The translations under genes and the position numbers were made by a program. The notes beneath the pieces are model-generated. The model was given only the letters and a program-made list of their open reading frames with translations. It did not search any database and was not told the origin of the DNA. A stretch of 64,000 nucleotides of DNA from Podaxis mareebaensis (Eukaryota; Basidiomycota; Agaricomycetes; Agaricales; Agaricaceae), in NCBI GenBank assembly GCA_018524725.1, contig JAEUWP010000130.1, forward strand, positions 1 through 64,000, written 5' to 3'. This document shows, piece by piece, positions 46,155 to 57,594 of the stretch. The first letter of the stretch is position 1; the number at the start of each line of letters is the position of its first letter.

Positions 46155-47299
46155 TAACAGCTTGAATGATGCATTTACGAGCCTCGGGAAGCCTTCCGAG
46201 ATTTATCTCGCGATAACTTCCGAAGACGCTTCAGTTGTATACTACAAAATCAGTGCTGGAATTGTAAAGCCTCCTATGTAAATGCACCCCTCTTTTGTAC
46301 CTCCACACACCTGGTTTTGTGCAACAGCCACGAAGATCCACTTCCTTTCGTCGGTCCTGACCTGTCTTTTCTACCATTCCTCTTTGGTATCTTCCGGAGA
46401 AGTCCTATCCCGAGGGAGATTAAAACCCCAAGAGGTTAGTTTGGATTTCTTAATGCTGTGGTCTCGGGACATCCACCGAAGTTCCTACCACAGGGCGCCA
46501 GGGCCGCACTCCACCATCATTTCGAAGGTTTTCTCGTGACCGATAGAACTCCTAACGAGCATTCAGTGTGTCATTGACCTGTCGTACAGAGGTCACCGTC
46601 CGCCAAGAATCCCCATTTCTATCGGAGAGCGTGGTTCAGCCAAGCGATAAATTCGTAGCTTTCCATCGAAAACAGGATACCGTCTCCTCCCAAATTCATA
46701 AACACCCATGCTTCTTGAACCTTCAGGTCCTTGCCGCATCAAGAACGTCAAGCATGACGTTTACGTTGGCCGTTCACCAGTCGAGGACAAGTCTCTCCTT
46801 CCCAAGAGCTTTGTTCCTCTCAACCCCGACGAACTTGGATTGAACTCGGTCTTCAAATATGATACTGGGATTAACAACAATCTTTACGAGTTTCACATTC
46901 TCGGGGCCGGGGTTGCCAAATCCGATAAGCTGCCCAGTGGCAAACCTGCCTTGAGGCCTGTTGCTGTCTTGCAGCATTACATTTCAGCATTCAACTGGGA
47001 GATAAATCCACAAGGAGAAACAACCCCGTATGTTGATGGATTACTCGACCAATTAGAAGAGCATTCTGAGCTCATGCTTTCATTGTTTGCAGGATTAAAG
47101 ATCTGGAGACGGGCAAGGTTTGGACGCTCCCTGATGGGCCAGACGAGTCTGGGATCCATCACGTTCGTCGTTTTCGCTTGAACACTTCCATTTTGGACAG
47201 GATGCATTGACATGATATCATTAGGTTACTCTGGAAGATTATCGCGAGGGAGACGAAAGTCAATTGTGGAGGTTCGAAGGGTATGAGGCTGAGGCCTGA
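46155..47299 (+). repeat. tandem duplication unit 1 (promoter plus I66-like gene)
   Basis: From TAACAGCTTGAAT at 46155 to the stop of the first inhibitor gene, the sequence parallels 47849-48949. This includes about 550 bp upstream with shared blocks such as TTTACGAGCCTC, GAAGCCTTC and GCACCCCTCTT. The copied unit is about 1.1 kb and the copies start 1.69 kb apart. Confidence 0.8.
46708..47299 (+). CDS. cospin-like serine protease inhibitor (MEROPS I66-type beta-trefoil), copy 1
   Basis: Exons 46708-47027, 47093-47162 and 47225-47299 give 154 aa with no signal peptide. The N-terminus reads GPCRIKNVKHDVYVGRSPVE followed by DKSLLPKSFVPL, matching the pattern xYRIxN..xxYVGR..VEDxSLLPK of fungal I66 inhibitors. 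The protein ends DLETGKVWTLPDGPDE and ESQLWRFEGYEAEA, where QLW near the C-terminus is typical of the beta-trefoil last strand. Fungal family members such as cospin inhibit trypsin-like proteases and are thought to protect fruiting bodies. Exon phases are identical in the neighbour copy. The intron 1 donor is GTATGT and acceptor TTGCAG. Family call is by motif memory, without a search. Confidence 0.8.
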
Positions 47300-47848
47300 G
47301 GGTGGTCCTGGAGAATGAGACTAGTCTTTCTGAACTGTATTTCTATTTGGGAACGCCAATAACGATGTACCTTTTGCAAATTTGCAAATACTAATTTGAG
47401 CCAAACATGTGCACATACTACTAGAGACTACCGTGGATAGGCCAGCAAAGAATAGTCGAAACTACATTTTACCTTTTAATTGCACTGCTGCAGCTGGGTC
47501 GCTCTCGATTGATAGCTCCTAGGACCAAGAACCTGAAAGCGCCAATATGCTGATAATTGGGTGCGTTGAATTACCAAGGCCCTATGTTGCACCTCGGAAG
47601 ACGGTATCTTGTTGGCATCCAAGTACGACAGTGCGCACTTCGCACTTGTGGTTGAAGATGAGTCGGGTGACCGAGTTTCTCTTTCAAGTATGCCAAGATT
47701 ATTTAGCTGTCTGCTCTTAACAAAGGTTTTGAAACACTCAAAACGCAGCATCACAAAGCGAAGCAACTCATCTCGCGACGGAGTCTTTCAGCTCAGTGGC
47801 GTTCTTTCACCATCGTTTGGTTCTCTACTGCCCATGCGCCCTGACCCC
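47300..47848. other. spacer between the two inhibitor units
   Basis: No gene recognised; unique sequence between the duplicated units. Confidence 0.5.
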
Positions 47849-48949
47849 TAACAGCTTGAATCGTTTACGAGCCTCTGGAAGCCTTCTAGAGTTTATCTCG
47901 CTATAACTTCCGGGGATGCCCCTCAACTGTATGAATGTCGGAATTATAGAGCTTCCTGTGGAATCGCACCCCTCTTCTGGAGCCTCCACCCTACCCAGAC
48001 CTCGCGTATTAACCACTTGAAGGTTCCCTTCCTTTTGCCTGCCTTGACTTGCCTCTTCTGTTACCATTCCTTCATATTCTGAGGAGAGGTGGTACCTTGG
48101 GAGGCGGTAACTTGAACCACAAGGGGCTTACTTAGATATCTGAATATCAATGGTTCCTGAGCATTTACTGCGGCTCTCAACCAGGCGCCAGGCACTCTGC
48201 CTTTACCTTTCAAAAGTTCCATAGTCACTTAGAGTCCTGAATGAACATTCCCTCTGTCAATACGAAGGTCGAGTTCATTCGTTATGAATATCCGCTCTAT
48301 ATGACAGCACCCCAGTCGAGTGATAAAACCTCCACGAGGTTTCCACCCACTTCGCCAGTACCAATGCCTCTCGACGCTTCAGGCCTTTGCCGCATCAAGA
48401 ACATCAAAGACAATGTCTACGTCGGCCGTTCACTGGTCGAGGACGACTCTCTTCTTCCCAAGAGCCTCGTCCCGCTCACACCTGAGGAACTTGGACGGAA
48501 TGCCGTCTTCGAATACAACCTTGGGTTCAACCACACTCTCTGGGAGTTCCACAGTCTCGGGTCTGGCGTTGCAAAAGCCGAGGTACTTCCCAATGGCAAG
48601 CCTGCCTTGAGGCCGGCTGCTATCCTGGAGAAATACATCGTCAGGTTTAACTGGGAGATCCAAGAGAATTCCGACAGGACCCTGTACGCTGAAAGACACT
48701 TCTGCATTACAGAGGGATTGTGAACTTAGCTCTTTCATTGCTTGCAGGATCAATGACTTGGAGACAGGAAAAGTTTGGACTCTTCCCGAGAAGCCCGACG
48801 AGCTCGGAGATCATTATGTGCGCCCCTTTTACATAAATGCTTTCATGTTGAATAAGAGGTATTTATACCACCTCTAGGTTATCCTTGAAGACCATCGTCC
48901 AGGGGACGATAGTCAACTGTGGAAAATTGAGCAATATAATGAAGCTTGA
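47849..48949 (+). repeat. tandem duplication unit 2 (promoter plus I66-like gene)
   Basis: Partner of 46155-47299; starts at TAACAGCTTGAAT and is co-linear with it through the upstream region and gene. Confidence 0.8.
48364..48949 (+). CDS. cospin-like serine protease inhibitor (MEROPS I66-type beta-trefoil), copy 2
   Basis: Exons 48364-48683, 48748-48817 and 48878-48949 give 153 aa. The first two exons have the same lengths (320 and 70 nt) and phases as copy 1. The start is chosen at MPLDASGLCRIKNIKDNVY because it aligns with copy 1; an upstream in-frame ATG at 48241 would add 41 residues without counterpart. Motifs are YVGRSLVEDDSLLPKSLVPL, ALRPAAILEKYIVRFNWEI, DLETGKVWTLPEKPDE and DSQLWKIEQYNEA. 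Likely a cytosolic or fruiting-body serine protease inhibitor. The differences from copy 1 lie mainly in loop-like segments, where such inhibitors contact the protease, so target specificity may differ (inference). Confidence 0.8.
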
Positions 48950-49631
48950 GGGTCGTCGTGAGGAATGAAATGCGCACGAATTGTATCTCGTCCGGTAAAT
49001 AAAAATAAGAATGTACTTTCTGCAATCGCTAGTTTGAATAAACGTGGATTGCCGGGTCCTGTCAAGGCAATGGGCCAACCGAAGCGACTTTTCAGCTCTT
49101 TACTGAATTCCACATCTACAACGCTTGGTCAATGGAATTACCGACGGACCAAATCGATCAAATTTGACATCATAGTAGACTGCTCTAGGGTTAGGACCCA
49201 AACTCCTTGGCTTCAACCATACAGTGGTGAACCGGTCAGGGGCCGACTCCCTAACTGCGGAGCCCATAGATTGCACGTTCCAGAATCAGCGCCAGGTAAG
49301 AATGTCAGCCTAAGGCCTCAGGGTCAGCGCCGGGATTCGATAGTAGCAACACTTGAAGCTTTGAGTTACTCACAGGTCTTGATTTCTTGCACTTAGCTTC
49401 TTACAAACCTTCGCAAAAGGGCACTCTTACATGTCACTGTCAATGTCTGGTAAGCCCTGTAGGTCCTCCATAAAAACACAAACGTGGAAACGCGCAGGTT
49501 CTCGACAAAATTACAGCAAAATAAATATACAAGTAGATAGCAAGCTGGTCGAATCAGTTCATTCCTTCATTCTTTATTACTTTCAACAGCGAAAACAAAA
49601 TACCATAACCCTTAAATCTTGACCATGACCG
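48950..49631. other. intergenic, convergent 3' ends
   Basis: Short open stretches on both strands only; nothing supported. Confidence 0.5.
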
Positions 49632-51629
49632 TTACACGTTAGCCTCTGAGGACAGGCTGGCCGTACCCTCTTTCCTGGTTGGGTAGAATAGGACCCCAGT
49701 TCGGGTATCTCCCCCTTGTGCATCCAACGAACCTATCGACGCCCTTTTATTTGTGGAGGCCACATCTCGCATCTCGTGGGACTCGACGTGAACAAAAACT
49801 TCAGGCTTAGCTTTATTACTCGTCCGCAAGGAATCGATGAGATGGAGCGCCTATAGTTCGTCTCAGCTTTTAACGGAAAGCATAGATTCGGGGATCGATC
49901 CCAATTACCTTGCCAACGGGGCCCCGCGACGTGTTAGAGACACTGTCTTTCCAACCAGAATGCACGGTCTCTGACCCCTGGGTCCGGGAAGCTGAGAAAT
50001 TTCCTTTGTCCTGGAACGTCCCAACGTCTCTGGAAGAACTTGTTGAACGGTCTGAGCCGTCGTTGCCATACTTCCACCCTCCTCTCGAGTTCAGGCTGCT
50101 GATGAGGGAATTCGAGTAGAGCTTGCAGAGAGGGAAATTGAGCAGCAAGTGACTATGGAGAGAATAATGTCATGAGAAATGGCCACGAGGGTAGGTGTCA
50201 TGCACGCTACTCACGCTCCGCTATGCTAAAGGGAAGAGCTAGTCAGCAGATATCATTGCTACAGACAGAGCGCCCTTACATGAAGAGTTAAATAAACGAT
50301 TAGGTTGATAATCGCGACTGTGGAAGTGAGAAGGCCTGTTTGCATAGTGACTGAAACAACAGGTTAATCTTTAACATTTCAGAAGACTCAGGCAAGGAAA
50401 CGTACCTCGGATGATACGATCAATGACCATATCGGAACCCCTAAAACCAGTCTTGTGTGTTTGCTAGTAAATAGAGGGTTGAGTACACTAAACCCAATAT
50501 TCCAAGCATTTGACGAGCATACCCTGAATGGTATAGTTAGCAATGGGAGAAACTTTGTCAGTATGGAGGGACCTACAAATACCAAACGAGAGTGGACGTG
50601 ATAATGAGGTCAGCGGCGCCTGCAGGGACAAGCCAACCGATGACAATGTGCTAAATTTAAGCCTCGTCAGCAGCGACACCTCGAGCCGGGTAAGTGGCCC
50701 TTGCTTACACCGTGGGTAGTGGCAAACTCGCTGAATACCGGGTGGATTGTCACTTCATATCCGACGATAGTGCCACACACTTTGGTCGGGTCCGGTTAGT
50801 GCACCAGATACTTACGGCTCAAAAAGGCTGAATTCACCTCCCCCAGTGATGGAAAAAATGCATACAATCGCGACCATTATCCAGTTTCTCGTGAGAACGG
50901 ATATTCTCCAAGCGAAGAACAATTGAACCATGAGCCCTATTATAGCCTGCAGAGGAAAACGTTTGTTAGTTTGGTGAAGAGGCTCCGAGCCATAACTGGG
51001 CTTACTGTTGTCACCGGTTCTACATGGGCCAGCAAACGGAGCTGTTCATCAGAAGAGGGTTTTTCTCGTGGAGGGGCTAGTTTTCTGACCTGTTGCAAAG
51101 CCTGGAGTCAGACCGTGGTCAGATAATATTTTTTTGGAGGCGAAACAAGAATACATACACCAGTTTGCTTTCAACAGGAATGGTGCGTCATCTGGATTGA
51201 AGTATATGAATTCATTAGCTTCGTGTGAGGACTAGAGTGCCCACCAAAATGCAGAATCAAAGATTGGTATATGTATATAGCATTGAAGACAGTGTTGAGG
51301 GTGTCTGCAAGGAAGATTATGAAAACCTTCAATAGTGATCAGGCCCTGGTTTGAATTGTGCGTTTGAAACAATGGAGCTTACAAAAAGCTTCATCCATTT
51401 CGGGTCTCTTTAATGGGCATTAAGTAAGGAATCTACGTTCCCAGCATCGACAAGTCTACTCACTTCTTGTAGGTCGTGTAGTATATGTACATCTGTGCAA
51501 TTATGATACCATACAGCAAAATGCTGAATATTGTGCCGATGAGCATCGGTCCATGTCTAAAGTCCAATGAGTGGAGTGCATCGCAGACAGGATGGAATGG
51601 ACGTGCGCATTCTCCGCTGGCGATGGCAT
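49632..51629 (-). CDS. DUF6534-type seven-helix membrane protein, copy B
   Basis: Exons were read on the minus strand from ATG 51629 (MPSPAENA) through HGPMLIGTIFSILLYG, MKLF, FLADTLNTVFNAIYIYQSL, a 12-nt micro-exon (CFAT), EPVTT, MVQLFFAWRISVLTRNW, VCGTIVGYEVTIHPVFSEF, IVIGWLVPAGAADLIITS, TGFRGSDMVIDRIIR, NFPLCKLYSNSLISSLNS and a final AKPEVFVHVESHEMRDV ending SSEANV, stop at 49632. Exon order and phases mirror copy A at 23898-25841, including the micro-exon, so the two are paralogues in inverted orientation about 24 kb apart. The first intron appears to use a GC donor (AATGC/GCACGT), where copy A has GT. Topology suggests a receptor-like membrane protein; no function is known. Confidence 0.82.
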
Positions 51630-54600
51630 GGTACGGAAGTAATGATATAGGGCAGACTTAGTCTGTGCCCACTGAGGAAGTGGTGAAGTGACGTGCGGGA
51701 AGTTGGGGCTACTGAATAAGAATACTAACTGCGGGTTATAACGTTACCCAAGTCTTCTAATTCTGCTCGTCATCTGACAGACGATCATGAAAGTCTGATC
51801 AGACTCGCTGTTTAAAAAAAAGACAACTATCGTAGCCCTGATCGATCATCGTATGAGGTGGCAATGATTGCTGGTAAACTGCTGCTTCATTCCATTGATC
51901 AATTGAAAGATGATGGAACTATTTCCCGCTCACGTTCTTATGCTTGAACAGCCAGCGCCATGATTGCCACCTGTGAGCAAACGCAAAGAGACCGTAACTC
52001 GGAGGTTTCCGTAGAAGACTTGCCACAGCTCCCTTCTATGATGGTGTTTCTGTATTTATTATTGGCATGGGAAGTGAGAGCGTAACCGAGATACGGACCT
52101 GAGAAATGAGTCTACCTGTTCGCCTACTTGGCCCTCAACAAAGTGATATTGAGCGCCGCAACACCTTACTACCTCGTCAAGCAAGGAATTAATGATTATT
52201 GGTGTGGATGGTGTTTATGCATTCAAACAAGTTGTTATGTCTCCGACAAGGCCGGCTCCATTGGGAAGTGTGACAGCAGTCCTCCCGACTAAGGATAGAT
52301 GCACCAGTCCCGAGACACGAAACAGATCCCAAAACGGCTGGTAGAGTTTGCCGAATCAGTACCGTGGGTTTTGACATCGCATTTTTAGCCCTCCGCCGCA
52401 CGAGTCTTACGCACATTGCTTGGAGAAGTTGATTGAAGTACAAGAAAAGCTAGAGCGGGTGCAATCAGATAGTATATTGATCAATGTAACAGTGAGGACG
52501 CGATGGTAGCGAGCTGGACTGTTTGAACTATTCTCGAAGTATATTCGCATGGTAAATCATGTATTGGGGTCTAGGTATTCCGGGACTCTCTCGTGTAAAC
52601 CCTGAGGCCTGTCGTTACAACGTCAATGAAGGAAAGCCGGCTCGGGCTAATAGTCTACATAAATCATCCACTCGGGTGCTGTACATTTGTAAGAGTCTGC
52701 CACAGCGTCGGCCTTCACTCCTACGGCAGTGACGAAAAGTCTTGTCGAGACATTATGCATGGGCAATAATCCAGGTTCTTCCCACTACGTTCAGTGGGCT
52801 TCGCGGTAATAGGGTGAACGAGTCACACAACGCCCTGTTTCCAGGGGGGGTATCAAAGTGATCCAGTACATTTAAATCCGTGATCTTGTACTAGATCCGG
52901 GCTTTAGAATAGCGAAGCGCGGAATGGGCAATAAAAATGTGAAGAAAAAAGAGACTCCGGGTGACCGAACTGGGGGCTTCCTCACGACTCTTGCTGCCCA
53001 GAGTTCTGAGCCCATGTATCAGCCAACACAAGGGTGGTTTTAGCTCTCTACCGTCCTTTACGACGCAACAGCGAAGAGGAGCGCCTAAAGTTGGGTAACT
53101 GTTGTGGAAGTCCAGTTCCTCAAAGCGCATGTGCCCTGGGTCGGTTATATTCCTGGCGCAGATGATCAGCTTAACAGCTTGGCTACAAGGACATCTATGG
53201 CACTTGTCAAGACTCAAGCGTATGGATCTTGAATCTCTAAGGTGGGTGCGATGGGGGAATACATCTACGGCTAATGTAGTGGAAACAACCAAGGGATTTA
53301 ACAGTGAGCGGGTCCTGATATGACATTTAGAGGGAGAAGCGACAAAAATTGAACATGATGCAAAGCAACGGAACTTGCGGGAAGCGCAGCAGCATCTGGG
53401 CAAGCCCGAGACACGCCGTATCTGTTGTAGCTACATGTGGCGTCCACGGTGACAGCGAAATCACTACAGATAGAAGAGTACTCTGGGTGTCAGATCGGAA
53501 TTGGCGACCACTAGCTGAGTTAGTTATATTTGAGCTTGGGATCGAGAAGGGGTTGACGTCCAGAATGAGAATTTAGGGCATGCGTAGGAGCCTTCCTTGC
53601 ATGTGATGGGAGTCATCATCTCTGGACTTCGAAAGCTTTCGCTGTCGCGGATCGGCGTGAAGACGTTGTGGTTGGGAGTTAAGAATACTAGCAAAATGCG
53701 ACGAGAACGGAACCATTTGTCATGCAAAGTCAGATGAGCAGGAACAATTTGACACTTCAAGCATGGAATGAATCAGTGTAAGCACATCGAGACGCTTGAG
53801 AGGATGCGCCACGCGTGGGCACAATTCGACGGCGGTGAGAGATCGAGCAGTCTATTCGTATACAACCAAGAGGCGATGGTGAGCGCTGGCATGAATTCGG
53901 GGAGTATCTGTATTATGAACCCGCGGGATAAAGGAATGTAGTCTTGCAGGAGTCGGAAGCGGCAAAAAAGGAGGCAGGTGGGCGAGCGCGTCCGTTCAGT
54001 GTCATTGTCGCTGCCGGCTGCCACCTGCTAAGTCCAGAGTATGTCTGATTGTGTTTGTTTGGCTCAGCATCGCATCAATCTGAGACGATGATTAGCATCT
54101 CCCGACTGCAAGTGCCCATGGTCCAACAATAACCTTCCATCCAGGCGCACTAACCTCGCTCTTGATATCATAACAACAGAATGTGTGACTTTTCCTAACA
54201 GCCATAGTAAAACTGTGCCAATCGCATTGTTCGTTTTACTCACGTAAAGCTTTTCACATATAGACGAGCTTCGTGCATCCTCAGCCACAGCCCGATTCCC
54301 GACCACCCTCTTTCAGCGCAAGTCAGAATGGGCTGTCATAAAAGCCAAGCTACAATTCGTGGCATTTACTGAAAAGCCCGCCATTGGTCCAGAAAATATA
54401 TTCCCTCGTTCGGTTCCTGCATGTCTATGAACACTAATCCTGCTAGACTTGGTGGCCTATCTCGCACCCGGAACGTCAGGTGCGACGTTCAGATCGGGCA
54501 TAGCATCATCAAGGGAAACAGCCTCAAATACGAGCCCCCCCCCAGAAAAAAAGGGCCCAACAGCTCAGGTAAACCCTTCTGAGGCTACGTGCTGTGCGTT

Positions 54601-55407
54601 CGCTTGGACATATAGTCCCTTCAGGACAGCACCAAGAAGCCTCTATAAAGAGGAACTCCTCAGGTTATGTCTGTATCTCATTGGTTCAGTCACTGGGGTA
54701 TTAACCACCTCGAGGGCGCTTGCCTTGTCCACGCTAGAAGATTGATGAATGTCAGAGGTTGAAACGGAGAGTGGAACACCCGCAACCGCGGAGCCGAGAA
54801 CAGCTGAAGCTCCTAAGTGGAACTACTTACAATTAGCCAACAGATAGCGATATCACCAGGCCGTTCTCTATCTATTGCTCCAAGATTTGGATTTCTCAAT
54901 CATCATAACCTGGCGTGCTGCAAATGGTGTGTGGAGAGGGCGCCGGGCTGTGACTTAAAAAACTTGCCTTATGTGTTCTGGGCTGCGGCGCCCATGGACC
55001 GACGCCGAGTGTTAGGGGAAATGTGCACTTCGATTGCTTTGCTCTTAACTCCTCGCTTCTCTATGCACAATGATGCTACTCCGGAATTTGGTTTGTAGCG
55101 CTTAGGAATGAAACAGGATGCAATGAGCTGAGGTGGACAGCTGATTACAATATCTCGTCAAGGCGCACCACGAGACTTACCGAACAGCCATGATGGGTTC
55201 GAAGAAGCTCTTATTCAGTTAAGTCGTGTCTGGTTTGGGAACATTCAGACACGACCCCAGATTAAGTGTGTTGTATAGAACATCAACTAACGTTGATTAT
55301 TCGGGTAAGGATACACAAAGTCCTCGCGACACGTCAAGATAAACACTAATATTGTCCAATTTCGCGTCTATTTGTGGGAGATATTACCCTCAGGAGCGGA
55401 TAAGCTC
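51630..55407. other. 3.8-kb region without a supported gene
   Basis: Normal CpG content but only unsupported frames. The longest is minus 53403-52891 (170 codons, MPRCCCASRKFRCFASC). It is Cys/Arg-rich, shows no domain and could be chance. No LTR ends, tRNA or repeats were found. It may hold fast-evolving or non-coding transcripts. Confidence 0.4.
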
Positions 55408-57527
55408 TCAAAAGCCAATTGAAAGTGGGACTCCTTGGTCCTCAACGGGCGGCGAAGCACCATTGCCCATCATAACCCTGACTCCATGGCTCGTAACATC
55501 GTCGACCGTCAAATAGATATAAGCTAGAATCATATTAGTTTGTCAACCCATTGCTGAACCATGTACCGGCGTACCTGGACCGGGAGGGTAGACACGGTTG
55601 TTCGGCGGGCTTGTGAGCGTCAAGGTCTTGCCGTTCTTAGACAACTTCGCATCCAAGAACACAAGAAGCTGACTCGAGTGGAAGCCGTGAGTTGAGAATC
55701 CGAGGTCCATCAATGCAACTATTAGGTAGGTTAGTCTTGGCACTTCCATGGAAAAGAACGAACACCATACCCTTGATATTTTTTCGCCCGAGGTGCTTGG
55801 GAATAGAAACGTCCACGTGGAACTTGGTGTTGTAGGCAATCTGCTTGGGAACGTTGGAAAGTTGAGGTCGGTCCATAGTCATGTAAGGAGGGTTGAGGTA
55901 TTCCATGCGGAATTCACTGCGGTTCTTATGAGCTCCACGGACACTATCCCTGAAGGCCTAAAGAGCAACTGCTGACCTGTGGTACTTAGTTCCATTGACG
56001 ATTTCGGGGTTGGGGTTGGAACCGCCGACGAGAATGTTGCTGGTGGAAGATCAAAATTGAGTCTTTTTTGCGCCCATAACTATGTGGATGTGCAACATAC
56101 CCCATCGGCGTGAGGGTCGCAGTGGAGTGGTAAACGCGAGCAATTTCCGACGTTGGCAATCCTTTGTTACTGATACGCTTTCCTTTGGGCGCGTCAGGTG
56201 TGTACAGAGAAGGCGTGTAGCTGTGCATTCGGTTGAATGATTTTAACTTGGTCCAAAATCAAACTGGCTACGCACGCAGGATGGTCCGCATTCGAGTTAC
56301 CAATGGGATCCTTCACCGAAGCGAAGGAAGCATATCCACTCTGTGCACCATTAATAATCAAGACCTGCCCATTTGGCAAAAGGACAAATTCGGCCATGGT
56401 CCTAGGCTCAAGCATCTTCTCGACCTCCCAACCACGTTTAATGCCCTCAGGCGTGATAGTCATACGGCTGCATTGGTCGGAGGCGGGATCCTGCGTCGAC
56501 AATTCCGCGGACGGGATCTGAGAACTCGTGGTCGTACCACCACAAATGAGAATCTCGGGAGTGTAGTGCGGTGGGTGAAGAGGCAGAAGCGCAGCTGTAC
56601 CGTCGAAAGGATTGGTAACGTGAACGCCATTGGGGATGTCGGGAAGCATGGTCTCGGTGTTCTTCTCGATGTCGTAGATGATGGTCTGGTTGCCAACAGC
56701 CATGAAGACCTTGCCATCCGGAAGACCGATGGTACTGGTTGACGTGAGTGATGGAGCAGAGCTATACGACTATGACACTTACCGAGGGAACATATTCGCG
56801 GGACCTGCGCGCGGAAGGACTTCCAATGGCCTTGGAACACCACCGTCTTTCGACGGGAAGAATTCAAGGTTGTTGACGGGATCGGTATTGTAGAACGGAG
56901 TGGCCTCGTGCATGCCTCCGATGACCATCTTGAAAGAATGATTAGAAAATGAGGCAAGAAATCGATGATAAATTTACCAAGGAACCATCGAAAGTCCTCA
57001 GACTAGAGGGATACCATCTGGTCTCTACGAGATGGAAAACGTCTGGATCGTCGTACACGGTGCAGTTGGCACCACTAGGATCAAGGCAAGGCTCCATAAT
57101 CCTTATGCCCATTCGTCCATCTTTCGCTTCGGGAATTGAGGCTTCTATTCCGCCAACACTGACCTATAGCAGTGGCCTAAGTTCGTGTCATGAAGGTCGA
57201 AAACTGAAAAGGAAAACTCACCATTGTCCCGTTGCTCAAGTAGCCTCCTGAAGCACAGAAACTGTCCGATACCAGGCGGAGTGGAGATGCAGTATTAGTC
57301 TGCATGTTCCAGAGCGCACCCCAGGTGGTGTGGCCGTCAATCTGCAAGGGGTCGTTCGTGGCCCGGTCGAAGAAGAGAGCCAAGGTGTCAGAGATAATCA
57401 TGGATTCCAGTGCAACGACACCAGACGTGCCGTTCTGCACGAAATGCCACCCCTGTTGCGCAGCTGTCGCTGTGCCAGCAAGGAGAACGAACGCAAGTAG
57501 CCTTGAGAAACGAGTGTTTCCGACCAT
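55408..57527 (-). CDS. glyoxal oxidase (copper radical oxidase, CAZy AA5_1)
   Basis: Nine exons join in frame: 57527-57222, 57163-56978, 56928-56783, 56734-56276, 56220-56101, 56039-55977, 55916-55771, 55718-55575, 55523-55408. They give 561 aa, close to the 559 of the Phanerochaete enzyme. A signal peptide (to about residue 22, LAGTATA) marks it as secreted. Active-site residues are visible: Cys91 in SDSFCASGG and Tyr153 in ETRWYPSS (the Cys-Tyr cofactor), Tyr395-His396 in [11 protein letters not shown], and His486 in [11 protein letters not shown] as copper ligands. The enzyme oxidises glyoxal, methylglyoxal and similar aldehydes to acids and releases H2O2, which feeds extracellular peroxidases in lignin decay. 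Residues match family expectations, so it should be active. A TATA box lies about 60 bp upstream. Confidence 0.95.
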
Positions 57528-57587
57528 GGTGAAGAGTCAACGAAGTCTCGACGAGCTCTACTTGTCAGGAGACCTGGAATGGTGCCC

Positions 57588-57594
57588 ATTTATA
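57588..57594 (-). promoter_or_regulatory. TATA box of the glyoxal oxidase gene
   Basis: TATAAAT on the minus strand, 61-67 bp upstream of the ATG at 57527. A good match and spacing for a regulated fungal promoter. Confidence 0.5.

Noticed and set aside
52891..53403. 170-codon minus-strand frame, Cys/Arg-rich start
   Set aside because: No domain, no splice-consistent neighbours, composition unlike real genes here; could be chance. Mentioned only within the gene-poor region.
56233..56742. Long plus-strand open frame (about 169 codons)
   Set aside because: It lies antisense to glyoxal oxidase exon 4, whose coding is certain; codon structure of the real gene explains it.
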